Positions 42,023 to 50,400 of a stretch of DNA of 64,000 nt are shown in pieces. Location: assembly GCA_910586535.1 (NCBI GenBank), contig CAJUHS010000005.1:62001-126000 (forward strand), read 5' to 3'. Each line of letters starts with the position of its first letter. Position 1 is the first letter of the stretch. The translations under genes and the position numbers were made by a program. The notes below the pieces were generated by a model. It was not told the origin of the DNA. It did no database searches and was given only the letters and a program-made list of their open reading frames with translations. The DNA comes from an uncultured Oscillospiraceae bacterium (GTDB lineage Bacteria; Bacillota; Clostridia; Oscillospirales; Ruminococcaceae).

Positions 42023-42791
42023 CAAAAATCACCTCCTGAGCGTTGAAAACAGGACCGTCCTTGCAAACGTGTGCGTAGTATTCGTCGCCGTTGCGGATAG
42101 TACGGCAGGCGCAGACAAGGCAAGCTCCGACTCCGCAGCCCATTCTCTCCTCAAGGGAAACCTGACATGGAATATTGTTTTGATTTGCAATTTCTATAAC
42201 CCTGCGGAGCATGATATTAGGGCCGCAGGCGTAGATAACGCCGGGCTTTTTCGTTTGGAGTACCTCTTTCAAAGCGTCTGTTACAAAGCCTTTTCTGCCC
42301 GCCGAGCCGTCATCAGTACAAAGTACCGTTTCCGCGCCCGTTGCAGAAAAGTCCTCCTGCAAAATAACGGCGGCGGCGTTTCTGAATCCGCTTATAACAG
42401 TACTCTTTTCTCCAAATTTTTCAGCCACCGCAAGCATTGGGGGAGTACCTATCCCGCCGCCCACAATAACGGCGGTATCGTACTGCTCCAGCTTGAAAGC
42501 CCTGCCGCCGAGAGGAGCGACAAGGTCTATCATTTCGCCCTCCGAAAGCTGCGACATTACCTTTGTACCCTCGCCCCGAACCTCGAAAATAATACGTATA
42601 GTACCCTTAGCCTTATCTATGGAACATATGGAAATCGGTCTGCGGAGCATGAATCCGTCAGCCTTGACGTTGACGAACTGTCCCGCCTTAGCAGCTTCCG
42701 CAACCTCCGGACAGAGTATTGTCAGGTCGTATATTTCCTTTGCCAGAGTTTTTTTAGATAGAATTAAGTAATTGCCTTGTTTGTATCTCAT
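42015..42791 (-). CDS. pyrK: Dihydroorotate dehydrogenase electron-transfer subunit PyrK
   Basis: 258 residues from the ATG at 42791 (GGAGG 5 bp upstream). FAD-binding RRPISICS, NAD-binding GGGIGTPPML, and the 2Fe-2S ligands MGCGVGACLVCAC plus a later Cys in HVCKDG. Partner of PyrD. Confidence 0.95.
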   Translation of the reverse strand: MRYKQGNYLILSKKTLAKEIYDLTILCPEVAEAAKAGQFVNVKADGFMLRRPISICSIDKAKGTIRIIFEVRGEGTKVMSQLSEGEMIDLVAPLGGRAFKLEQYDTAVIVGGGIGTPPMLAVAEKFGEKSTVISGFRNAAAVILQEDFSATGAETVLCTDDGSAGRKGFVTDALKEVLQTKKPGVIYACGPNIMLRRVIEIANQNNIPCQVSLEERMGCGVGACLVCACRTIRNGDEYYAHVCKDGPVFNAQEVIFDD

Positions 42792-42808
42792 AGCAACCTC
42801 CATTTACG

Positions 42809-43012
42809 TTAAACATTAAAGTTTATAAAGAAGAAATATGGTGCAGTAATTATCGCAAGCCACAGCGCAAGTTTTCTTTTAATATTATCGTCCAAATCCG
42901 AGTTTTTTAAACATATTTTCAAGTTGAAATTATAAATTAGAACCGCAGAAATCGCAATAGCAATAAGCATCCACAACACGGAATAAATGCTTTCAAATGG
43001 AGAATCGGTCAA
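42809..43012 (-). CDS. Small membrane protein of unknown function
   Basis: 67 residues starting at a TTG; no clear ribosome binding site, so the start is doubtful. Two hydrophobic segments (VLWMLIAIAISAVLIYNF; LALWLAIITAPYFFFINF). AT-rich, unlike the pyr genes around it. Confidence 0.45.
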   Translation of the reverse strand: MTDSPFESIYSVLWMLIAIAISAVLIYNFNLKICLKNSDLDDNIKRKLALWLAIITAPYFFFINFNV

Positions 43013-43071
43013 AGGATAATCTATATTAAGAAATCACCAGTTAGACAAAGTGAAATTATTAAAATCAAGTT

Positions 43072-43299
43072 TCACTCCTCAAAATACAAACGCCGCTCCC
43101 GCAAAATCAGCAATAAATCCGAAAATCCATGTTTTTCATATTGATTTTTTACTTTGCTACAAATATGCTCCTGATTTAATTTTTTCAGTATCAAAGCCGT
43201 TACGCACAAATCTATACCGAAATTTAACGGCAGAACGATAAGCCACGTTATGGGAAAAGTCCACAAAATCCAAATGGTAAACGCCAAATTATAAAGCAT
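43072..43299 (-). CDS. Small membrane protein of unknown function
   Basis: 75 residues from the ATG at 43299. One long hydrophobic region (FTIWILWTFPITWLIVLPLN) and a charged C-terminal half. Lies between carB and pyrK with the previous gene; the pair interrupts the operon by about 500 bp of AT-rich DNA. Confidence 0.5.
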   Translation of the reverse strand: MLYNLAFTIWILWTFPITWLIVLPLNFGIDLCVTALILKKLNQEHICSKVKNQYEKHGFSDLLLILRERRLYFEE

Positions 43300-43329
43300 G
43301 ATTTGCCTACGTTTCACTGCAAATTTTCC

Positions 43330-46300
43330 TCATATTTTGGTAATATCTATCATTTCCATTTCGTCTATCTTCTTGCCCATAAGCAGAATGTCCGCAACGG
43401 CGTTTGCGGTGTCTATGGCAGTCAGACAGCAGATAGAACGCTCAACCGTCTTACGGCGTATCTTTACGCTGTCGAATGCGGGGATACGTCCCTTTGCCGA
43501 GGTGGAAATAACATAGTCGATCTTACCGCTGTCAAGGAGGGTCATAACGTTGGGCTTTTCCTCCGAAACGCGGCGTACAACGTTTGCCGCAACCATATTT
43601 TTGTTCAGCAGAGAAGCCGTTCCGCTTGTAGCGTAAATGTCAAATCCAAGGTTTTCAAACTTTTCCGCAACATAGATTATCTCCTGTTTGTCTGTATCGC
43701 GGACGGTTATAAGCACTCCTCCGCCCTGCTTCTTTTCAAAGTTGTAGCCTGCTCCCACAAGTCCCTTGTAGAGTGCGTCCTCAAAGCTTCTTGCGATACC
43801 GAGACACTCGCCTGTGGACTTCATTTCGGGTCCCAGAGCAGTATCAACGTCGTGGAGCTTTTCAAAGCTGAACACCGGAACCTTTACCGCGATAAAGTCC
43901 GCCTCTTTATAGAGACCGCTTGTGTAGCCCTGCTCTCTGAGACTTTCGCCAAGCATAATTTTTGTGGCAATATCTACCATAGGTACGCCGGTTACCTTTG
44001 AAATATAAGGCACTGTTCTGGACGAACGCGGGTTCACCTCGATAACGTAAACCTCGTCATTATAGACAACATACTGGATATTTACAAGTCCGATAACGTG
44101 AAGCTCCATAGCAAGACGGCGTGTGTACTCTATAATTGTCTCCCGAATTTTTTTGGTAAGAGTAAGTGCAGGGTACACAGAAATAGAGTCTCCCGAATGG
44201 ATTCCCGCGCGCTCGATATGCTCCATGATTCCGGGGATAACGAAGTCGGTTCCGTCGCAGATAGCGTCAACCTCTACCTCCTTGCCCATCATGTACTTGT
44301 CGATGAGCACGGGGTTTTCCAGACCGCCACGCATAATAATTTCCATATACTCGATAATATCCTGATTGGAATGAGCAATTATCATATTCTGTCCGCCCAA
44401 AACGTAGGAGGGACGCATAAGCACAGGGTAACCAAGCTCCTCGGCGGCTTTGAGAGCCTCCTCGGTGTTCATTACCGTATGTCCCGCTGGACGGGGTATA
44501 CCGCACTTGTTCAGAAGCTCGTCAAAACGCTCTCTGTCCTCTGCGGCGTCAATGCTGTCAGCTGACGTACCCAAAATGTTCACGCCCATATCGGAAAGGT
44601 GCTTTGTCAGCTTGATAGCGGTCTGACCGCCGAACTGTACCACAACGCCGTATGGCTGTTCTGTTTCGATAATGGCTTCAACGTCCTCCTTGGTAAGGGG
44701 GTCGAAGTACAGCCTGTCGCCTGTGTCAAAGTCTGTGGAAACGGTCTCAGGATTGTTGTTGCAGATTACCGCCTCGTAACCCATTTCTTTCAAAGCCCAT
44801 ACGCAGTGTACAGAGCAGTAGTCAAACTCGATTCCCTGACCGATACGGATAGGGCCTGAACCGAAAACAATGACTTTTTTCTTGCCTGTGTTTTTACGCT
44901 CGATAAACTGCTTAGCCTCGTTTTCCTCGTCAAATGTAGAGTAGAAGTAGGGCGTTTCCGCTTTAAATTCTCCCGCGCAGGTGTCAACCATTTTGAACAC
45001 CGCTCTTGTCCGCTTCGGACACTTCTGGCCGCTTAGACGCTCAATAGTGCTGTCAAGATATCCGTACCGCTTTGCAAGGTCGTATTTTTCCTCTGTAAGC
45101 GTGCCGTCACGAAGAAGTTTTTCCAACTCCACAAGATTGTTCAGCTTGGACAGGAACCAGCAGTCTATCTTAGTGATTTCGTGTATAGTTTCTATGGAAA
45201 TTCCCCGCTTCAAAGCCTCGAACACCGCAAAGGAACGCTCGTCGTCCACCGAGTACAAAAGGTTTTTGACCTCGCTGTCCTCAAGCTTTTCAAGCTTTTT
45301 CAGGTTCATAGTGTCAAGTCCCAATTCTATGGAGCGCACTGCTTTCATCATTGCCTGCTCAAAGGACGTTCCTATCGCCATTACCTCGCCTGTGGCCATC
45401 ATTTGAGTACCCAAGGTGCGCTTTGCGTACACAAATTTATCAAACGCCCATTTGGGAAATTTTACCACAACATAGTCCAAAGCAGGTTCAAAGCAAGCGT
45501 ATGTCTTGCCCGTTACTTGATTTATAATTTCGTCAAGACTGTAGCCGATAGCAATTTTTGTCGCAACCTTTGCAATAGGGTAGCCCGTAGCCTTTGAAGC
45601 CAGCGCGGAGGAACGTGAAACCCTGGGGTTTACCTCAATAACGGCGTACTCGAAGCTTGTGGGGTGAAGCGCAAACTGACAGTTGCAGCCGCCCTCGACT
45701 TTCAGTTCAGAGATGATATTCAGCGCGGCGGTACGGAGCATCTGGTACTCCTTATCCGTCAGTGTGACAGCGGGAGCGATTACAATTGAATCACCCGTAT
45801 GAACGCCAACAGGGTCAAAGTTTTCCATGGAGCAGACGGTTATAACGTTGCCCTTGCTGTCGCGGATAACTTCAAATTCAATTTCCTTCCAGCCGCTTAT
45901 GCACTTTTCGATAAGCACCTGTGTAATTGGGGACAGGCGCAGTCCGTTTGTGGAAATATCCCGAAGCTCGTCCTCGTTGTAAGCGATACCTCCGCCTGTG
46001 CCGCCCAAGGTAAACGCAGGACGGACAATAACAGGATAGCCTATCACCTCGGCAAAATCCACCGCGTCGTCAACAGTCTCAACCACCTTTGAGGGTATGC
46101 AAGGTTCGCCTATCTTTTCCATAGTATCCTTGAAAGCCTGTCTGTCCTCGGCTTTATGGATAGTCTCGGGATTCGCACCCAGAAGCTTAACGCCCTGCTC
46201 GTCCAGAAAACCGCACTCCGCAAGCTGCATTGAAAGAGTCAGACCCGTCTGTCCGCCAAGGGTGGAAAGAACGCTGTCTGGCTTTTCAATTTCAATTATT

Positions 46301-46527
46301 TTTTTCACTACGTCAAGGGTCAGCGGCTCTATGTACACCTTGTCCGCCATAGCCTTGTCGGTCATTATCGTTGCAGGGTTGGAGTTGATGAGCACAACCT
46401 CCAGACCCTCCTGCTTCAGCGCGCGGCACGCCTGCGTTCCCGCGTAGTCAAACTCGGCAGCCTGTCCGATAATGATCGGTCCCGAACCGATAACGAGGAC
46501 TTTTTTAATATCCTTTCTCAATGGCAT
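43330..46527 (-). CDS. carB: Carbamoyl-phosphate synthase large subunit
   Basis: 1065 residues, full length. Two ATP-grasp halves, each opening with a GSGPIxIGQ motif (VIGSGPIIIGQAAEFDYAG; VFGSGPIRIGQGIEFDYCS), and a C-terminal allosteric MGS-like domain that binds UMP or ornithine in relatives. Makes carbamoyl phosphate from bicarbonate, ammonia from CarA and two ATP. 1 bp from carA. Confidence 0.97.
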   Translation of the reverse strand: MPLRKDIKKVLVIGSGPIIIGQAAEFDYAGTQACRALKQEGLEVVLINSNPATIMTDKAMADKVYIEPLTLDVVKKIIEIEKPDSVLSTLGGQTGLTLSMQLAECGFLDEQGVKLLGANPETIHKAEDRQAFKDTMEKIGEPCIPSKVVETVDDAVDFAEVIGYPVIVRPAFTLGGTGGGIAYNEDELRDISTNGLRLSPITQVLIEKCISGWKEIEFEVIRDSKGNVITVCSMENFDPVGVHTGDSIVIAPAVTLTDKEYQMLRTAALNIISELKVEGGCNCQFALHPTSFEYAVIEVNPRVSRSSALASKATGYPIAKVATKIAIGYSLDEIINQVTGKTYACFEPALDYVVVKFPKWAFDKFVYAKRTLGTQMMATGEVMAIGTSFEQAMMKAVRSIELGLDTMNLKKLEKLEDSEVKNLLYSVDDERSFAVFEALKRGISIETIHEITKIDCWFLSKLNNLVELEKLLRDGTLTEEKYDLAKRYGYLDSTIERLSGQKCPKRTRAVFKMVDTCAGEFKAETPYFYSTFDEENEAKQFIERKNTGKKKVIVFGSGPIRIGQGIEFDYCSVHCVWALKEMGYEAVICNNNPETVSTDFDTGDRLYFDPLTKEDVEAIIETEQPYGVVVQFGGQTAIKLTKHLSDMGVNILGTSADSIDAAEDRERFDELLNKCGIPRPAGHTVMNTEEALKAAEELGYPVLMRPSYVLGGQNMIIAHSNQDIIEYMEIIMRGGLENPVLIDKYMMGKEVEVDAICDGTDFVIPGIMEHIERAGIHSGDSISVYPALTLTKKIRETIIEYTRRLAMELHVIGLVNIQYVVYNDEVYVIEVNPRSSRTVPYISKVTGVPMVDIATKIMLGESLREQGYTSGLYKEADFIAVKVPVFSFEKLHDVDTALGPEMKSTGECLGIARSFEDALYKGLVGAGYNFEKKQGGGVLITVRDTDKQEIIYVAEKFENLGFDIYATSGTASLLNKNMVAANVVRRVSEEKPNVMTLLDSGKIDYVISTSAKGRIPAFDSVKIRRKTVERSICCLTAIDTANAVADILLMGKKIDEMEMIDITKI

Positions 46528-46528
46528 T

Positions 46529-47641
46529 TTAGTTGTCCTCCTTATTTTTCTTTATCATATCAATAAACTCGTCAAAAAGGTAAGCCGTATCATGAGGACC
46601 TCCGCAGGCTTCTGGGTGGAACTGCACTGTAAAGCATGGGAAATTCCTGTACCTTACACCCTCGCATGTCTGGTCGTTGGAGTTTTTGTGGGAAACTTCT
46701 CCGACTTCGGGAGAAATGCTATCGCTCACCACAGCGTAGCCGTGGTTCTGGGACGTTACAAAGGTCTTGTCCAGCTTGATGTCGTCCACGGGCTGATTCG
46801 CGCCGCGGTGACCGTACTTAAGCTTTTCTGTGCGCGCGCCGTTGGCAAGAGCGGTAAGCTGGTGTCCCAAACAAATACCAAAGGTTGGTATACCAAGCTT
46901 GTTTATTTCTTTCAGATTTGAAATAATATCCGTATTTTCAGCAGGGTCGCCCGGTCCGTTGGAAAGCATTATTCCGTCGGGATTCAGAGCCTTGACCTGC
47001 TCCGCTGTGGTGTCAGCGGGGACTACCGTAACATTGCAGCCGCGCTTTAAAAGCTCGCGGCGAATATTGAACTTGTACCCGAAATCAAACAGCGCAACGT
47101 GGTACTTAGGCTCGTCCGCCTTGAAAAATTCCTGCTCCTTGACGGTGACGGACTTTACCGCGTTCACAATTTTGAACTCGTTGATTTTTTTGAGGAATTC
47201 CTCTTTCTTCTCGTAAACATTCTCCGTAGTGATAACGCCGTTCATAACGCCGTGTTCGCGGATAATTCTCGTCAGACAGCGGGTGTCTATGGAGTGTATG
47301 CCGATGATATTGTGCTTTTTAAGGAACTCGTCCACGTTCCCCTCGCTGCGGAAGTTGGAGGGCGCACTGCACCACTCCCGAACCACATAGCCGCTTACCA
47401 CGGAAGTGTTGGACTCGTAGTCCGTATCGTTCACGCCGTAGTTTCCGATAAGCGGGAACGTCTGGGTGACGATCTGACCGTAGTAGCTTGGGTCGGAAAG
47501 AGTTTCCTCATAGCCCGTCATACTCGTTGCAAAAACGATCTCGCCGAAGGACGTGCCTTTCGCGCCGAAGCTTTGACCCTCGAACACCCTGCCGTCCGCA
47601 AGCATAAGATACGCTTTTTCGCCTAAATTAAATAAAGACAT
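46529..47641 (-). CDS. carA: Carbamoyl-phosphate synthase small subunit
   Basis: 370 residues. Class I glutamine amidotransferase with nucleophile FGICLGHQL and the HPEACGG His-Glu pair. Supplies ammonia to CarB. LSNGPGDP is the oxyanion loop. Confidence 0.97.
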   Translation of the reverse strand: MSLFNLGEKAYLMLADGRVFEGQSFGAKGTSFGEIVFATSMTGYEETLSDPSYYGQIVTQTFPLIGNYGVNDTDYESNTSVVSGYVVREWCSAPSNFRSEGNVDEFLKKHNIIGIHSIDTRCLTRIIREHGVMNGVITTENVYEKKEEFLKKINEFKIVNAVKSVTVKEQEFFKADEPKYHVALFDFGYKFNIRRELLKRGCNVTVVPADTTAEQVKALNPDGIMLSNGPGDPAENTDIISNLKEINKLGIPTFGICLGHQLTALANGARTEKLKYGHRGANQPVDDIKLDKTFVTSQNHGYAVVSDSISPEVGEVSHKNSNDQTCEGVRYRNFPCFTVQFHPEACGGPHDTAYLFDEFIDMIKKNKEDN

Positions 47642-47699
47642 TTTACCAGTCCTTTCAGAGGATAAATCTATTTTATTAAATTATTTTAACTTTATCAGG

Positions 47700-48116
47700 T
47701 CATGTACCGCCATAAATATATTCAAAAATTTTATGCTTTTCAAAATCGTCAATAATTGTTTTGGGCAGCATATTCCTGCACTCGTCTTTATCCGCCCATA
47801 TAAACGCCTGATGTTCATTGCTCAAAGTCACATTTTCCGCTTGAGCTTCACAAAGATAAGCAATAATTAAATAAGGTTCTTCCGCATTCACAAGAGTCAC
47901 ATAAGCAACTCGTTCTATTGTGATCTCTGTAATACCTGTTTCTTCCGTTATTTCTCTTATCATGGCTTCTTCTGGTATTTCTCCGTATTCGATATTCCCT
48001 CCTGCGTTCTCCCAAGTGTTCGCACCGGTAGGATCATTTTCGCTTCTCTGAATAAGAAGAATCTTACCGAGATTTCGGTTAAATATTATGCCTTTGACAA
48101 TTATATCAGCTTTCAC
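47700..48116 (-). CDS. NUDIX hydrolase
   Basis: 138 residues starting at GTG with GGGGAGG 8 bp upstream. Canonical NUDIX box GGNIEYGEIPEEAMIREITEETGI (shown in part: GGNIEYGE...REITEETGI). Substrate unknown. One of three accessory genes between pyrF and carA. Confidence 0.87.
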   Translation of the reverse strand: MKADIIVKGIIFNRNLGKILLIQRSENDPTGANTWENAGGNIEYGEIPEEAMIREITEETGITEITIERVAYVTLVNAEEPYLIIAYLCEAQAENVTLSNEHQAFIWADKDECRNMLPKTIIDDFEKHKIFEYIYGGT

Positions 48117-48167
48117 CGTCTTTACCTCCCCAAATCACGATTTATCGGTTCGACAAACGATAATTTT

Positions 48168-48251
48168 CTATAGATAAGAGTTGAAAAGTTCTTTTGTCAG
48201 TTCATAATCAACGGAGGAACGTTCATTGCCCAGCTGGTCTTTCCATGCGTC
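48168..48251 (-). pseudogene. Orphan gene 3' end between GNAT and NUDIX genes
   Basis: 28 codons ending in TAG read SDAWKDQLGNERSSVDYELT then KELFNSYL. No start codon context, and it overlaps the last bases of the GNAT gene. The parent gene is not in the window. Looks like the surviving 3' end of a displaced gene. Confidence 0.5.
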
Positions 48252-48681
48252 AGAGGTCTATTCTCATTTTAGTTATTTCACAACTTTTTTCAATTTCAGC
48301 AAATCCAAGTTTCTTGTATAATTTTTCAGCTTCCGTATTATCATTATCTACCTTTAAGATAATATAAGAATACCCCTCATTTTTGCTTATTTGGCGTGCA
48401 TGATTTATCATTTTAGTTCCTATACCTTGATTACGATATTCCTCATTCACAACCAAATACGATAGATATACAGTTTTGTTATCCACAGGACACAAGGACA
48501 TACCCGCCACATATTTACCTTTGAGAATATAAGCATACATTGTCCTGACTTTATTCTCAATTTCGCATTCTATTCTTTTTCTTTTTTCTGAATTATTTTC
48601 AAAATCCCAAAAAGAAAAACAATTTTGAAGCTCGCTGCGTGATATTCGCCGTATACCATTATTCTCGATCTTACTATCCAT
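48250..48681 (-). CDS. GNAT family N-acetyltransferase
   Basis: 143 residues with YLVVNEEYRNQGIGTKMINH (acetyl-CoA loop QGIG) and KVDNDNTEAEKLYKKLGFAE. AT-rich compared with the pyr genes. Sits between a pyrF 3' remnant and an orphan 3' end. Confidence 0.87.
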   Translation of the reverse strand: MDSKIENNGIRRISRSELQNCFSFWDFENNSEKRKRIECEIENKVRTMYAYILKGKYVAGMSLCPVDNKTVYLSYLVVNEEYRNQGIGTKMINHARQISKNEGYSYIILKVDNDNTEAEKLYKKLGFAEIEKSCEITKMRIDL

Positions 48682-48691
48682 ACCGCAGATC

Positions 48692-48731
48692 CTACTTTTT
48701 CAAAGCCGTAACAAACCCAATAATATCCTCT
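48692..48731 (-). pseudogene. Remnant: second, diverged copy of the pyrF 3' end
   Basis: Encodes EDIIGFVTALKK-stop, against EDITGFVTALKK-stop at the true pyrF end. 35 of 40 bases match 49374-49413. Separated from pyrF by one GNAT pseudogene. Confidence 0.88.
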
Positions 48732-48778
48732 TATTTTTATTTTAACGCGGTTGCGCTGGCCTATTGATAAACAAGAAT

Positions 48779-49225
48779 TTACGGATATAAAACAAATTTT
48801 TGATTTGGATAGCCAAACTCTTCAATAAGCTCTGCTTCTTTAAATCCAAACTTTTTATACAGCGCTCTCGGAGCAATTCCCTTTTCATCGTCTTCATGGA
48901 ATGTTAAGACTGAAATCTCCCTGCTTCTGTCCAATTCACCGAGCGCTTTTTCCAAAAGGGCGGCGCCTATACCATGCCGCCTGTATTCCGGAGCCACAGC
49001 TAAACAGCAGATCATATTGCGGCTTCGTGAAAACAGGATCACACCCGCAATATAATTGCCGCGCTTTATACACAATGCCTGCTTCTTATCCATAAATTTC
49101 AGCACTGTCTACGAATGTTCTTCTATGCTCTTATCCGTTTCCAGTCCGGGAAAATTCCAGCTTACACGCTTGACCAAATTTATCCACTGTTCAATATCGG
49201 ACGGTTTTCCGAATAACACTTCCAT
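48779..49225 (-). pseudogene. GNAT acetyltransferase with an in-frame amber stop
   Basis: From the ATG at 49225 a GNAT N-terminus (GKPSDIEQWINLVKRVSWNF) runs to EEHS, then a TAG (49109-49111), then continues in the same frame with TVLKFMDKKQALCIKRGNYI, the CoA loop APEYRRHGIGAALLEKAL and YKKFGF to the stop at 48779. One CAG-to-TAG change would explain it. Without read-through only the part from 49105 could be made, which lacks the first 40 residues. Confidence 0.8.
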
Positions 49226-49256
49226 AGAAAAACTTCTCCTCAAATTTCGATTTATA

Positions 49257-49355
49257 TTAATAACCAATTAAAAAGCATATAAAAATCAAGCAAAAATTTG
49301 CATATAGGATTTATTTATGCGCAGATTTTTTATCTATACTTTTATCGGTTATCAG
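49257..49355. repeat. MITE-like palindromic repeat, copy 2
   Basis: Terminal inverted repeats TTAATAACCAATTAAAAA and the TTTTATCGGTTATCAG end; same family as 21342-21438 and 61500-61595. Lies between pyrF and the GNAT pseudogene. Confidence 0.85.
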
Positions 49356-49373
49356 TATTAGCAGCCGCCGGAC

Positions 49374-50306
49374 TTATTTTTTCAAAGCCGTAACAAATCC
49401 CGTAATATCCTCTCTCATTCTAATGCACTCGCGCCTTGCCGCACCCGCGAAATCGCGGGGGTCGCACTCCTCTTTTTGGTAGGCGCACATTACCGCTCTG
49501 GAGGAATTAACTATTGCTCCCAGCCCCTTGCGGTCAAAAGCCTTTGCAACGCCCTCCGCGCCGCCGCCCTGCGCTCCGTAGCCGGGGACAAGGAAAAACG
49601 TGTGAGGAAGCTTTGCCCGCATTTCCTCAAGCTGTTCGGGATAGGTCGCTCCCACCACCGCGCCAACCGCGGAGTAGCCGTACATACCGATAGTCTCTTC
49701 TCCCCACTTCTCGCACATACCGCCCATTGTCTCGTAAACCGTCCTGCCGTCGTCCAGAACTCTGTCCTGCAATTCTCCGCTGGACTTGTTGGAGGTCTTC
49801 ACAAGCACAAAGATACCCTTGTCGTTCTTTTTGCAAAGCTCCGTCAGGGGGACGATACCGTCCGTACCGAGGTAGCCGTTCACTGTAAGAGCGTCCGCGC
49901 TGAAGCCCTCAAGGTCCAGACCGTCAACGTTAGCTGTGCCGAGGTATGCGTTAGCGTACGCCTCCATAGTAGCGCCAATGTCGTTGCGCTTGCCGTCCAC
50001 AATGACGAACATACCCTTTTTCTTTGCGTACTCAATAGTTTTGTACAGCGCCTTAACGCCATGGTGACCGTACATTTCGTAATACGCCGCCTGCGGCTTT
50101 ACCGCGGGAACAATATCGCACACTGCGTCAATAATAGCCTTATTGAAGCGGAGCAGAGCCGCCGCCGCGCCCTTTAAGTCCCTGCCCTTGTCCTTGAAAG
50201 CTTCCTCGCGGAGGTACGCGGGAACGTAGTCCAGCTTAGGGTCGAGTCCCACCACAGTGGGATTTCCCGTTTCAATAATTTTTTTAATAAGTCTGTCGAA
50301 TGACAT
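49374..50306 (-). CDS. pyrF: Orotidine 5'-phosphate decarboxylase
   Basis: 310 residues, the long (type 2) form. GLDPKLDYVP at the start and the catalytic IVDGKRNDIG with Lys-Asp. PGYGAQGGG near the end binds phosphate. Last step of UMP synthesis. Its final 12 codons recur at 48692-48731. Confidence 0.95.
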   Translation of the reverse strand: MSFDRLIKKIIETGNPTVVGLDPKLDYVPAYLREEAFKDKGRDLKGAAAALLRFNKAIIDAVCDIVPAVKPQAAYYEMYGHHGVKALYKTIEYAKKKGMFVIVDGKRNDIGATMEAYANAYLGTANVDGLDLEGFSADALTVNGYLGTDGIVPLTELCKKNDKGIFVLVKTSNKSSGELQDRVLDDGRTVYETMGGMCEKWGEETIGMYGYSAVGAVVGATYPEQLEEMRAKLPHTFFLVPGYGAQGGGAEGVAKAFDRKGLGAIVNSSRAVMCAYQKEECDPRDFAGAARRECIRMREDITGFVTALKK

Positions 50307-50327
50307 AATATCTCTCCCTTTCTTTTA

Positions 50328-50400
50328 GTTGACAGTTAATGGTATACAGTTGAAAGTTATATTAAAATGTAACCGTACAATTAACTGTCAATTGTCAACT
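50328..50400. repeat. Palindromic repeat at the pyrC-pyrF junction
   Basis: AGTTGACAGTTAAT near the left end pairs with ATTAACTGTC and TTGTCAACT at the right end. The last codons and stop of pyrC lie inside it. A related TTTCAACTATCAACTGT stretch occurs near 24209. Confidence 0.55.

Noticed and set aside
42804..43071. Duplicated carB 3' end near the two small membrane genes
   Set aside because: I compared the region with the carB end and found no convincing match.
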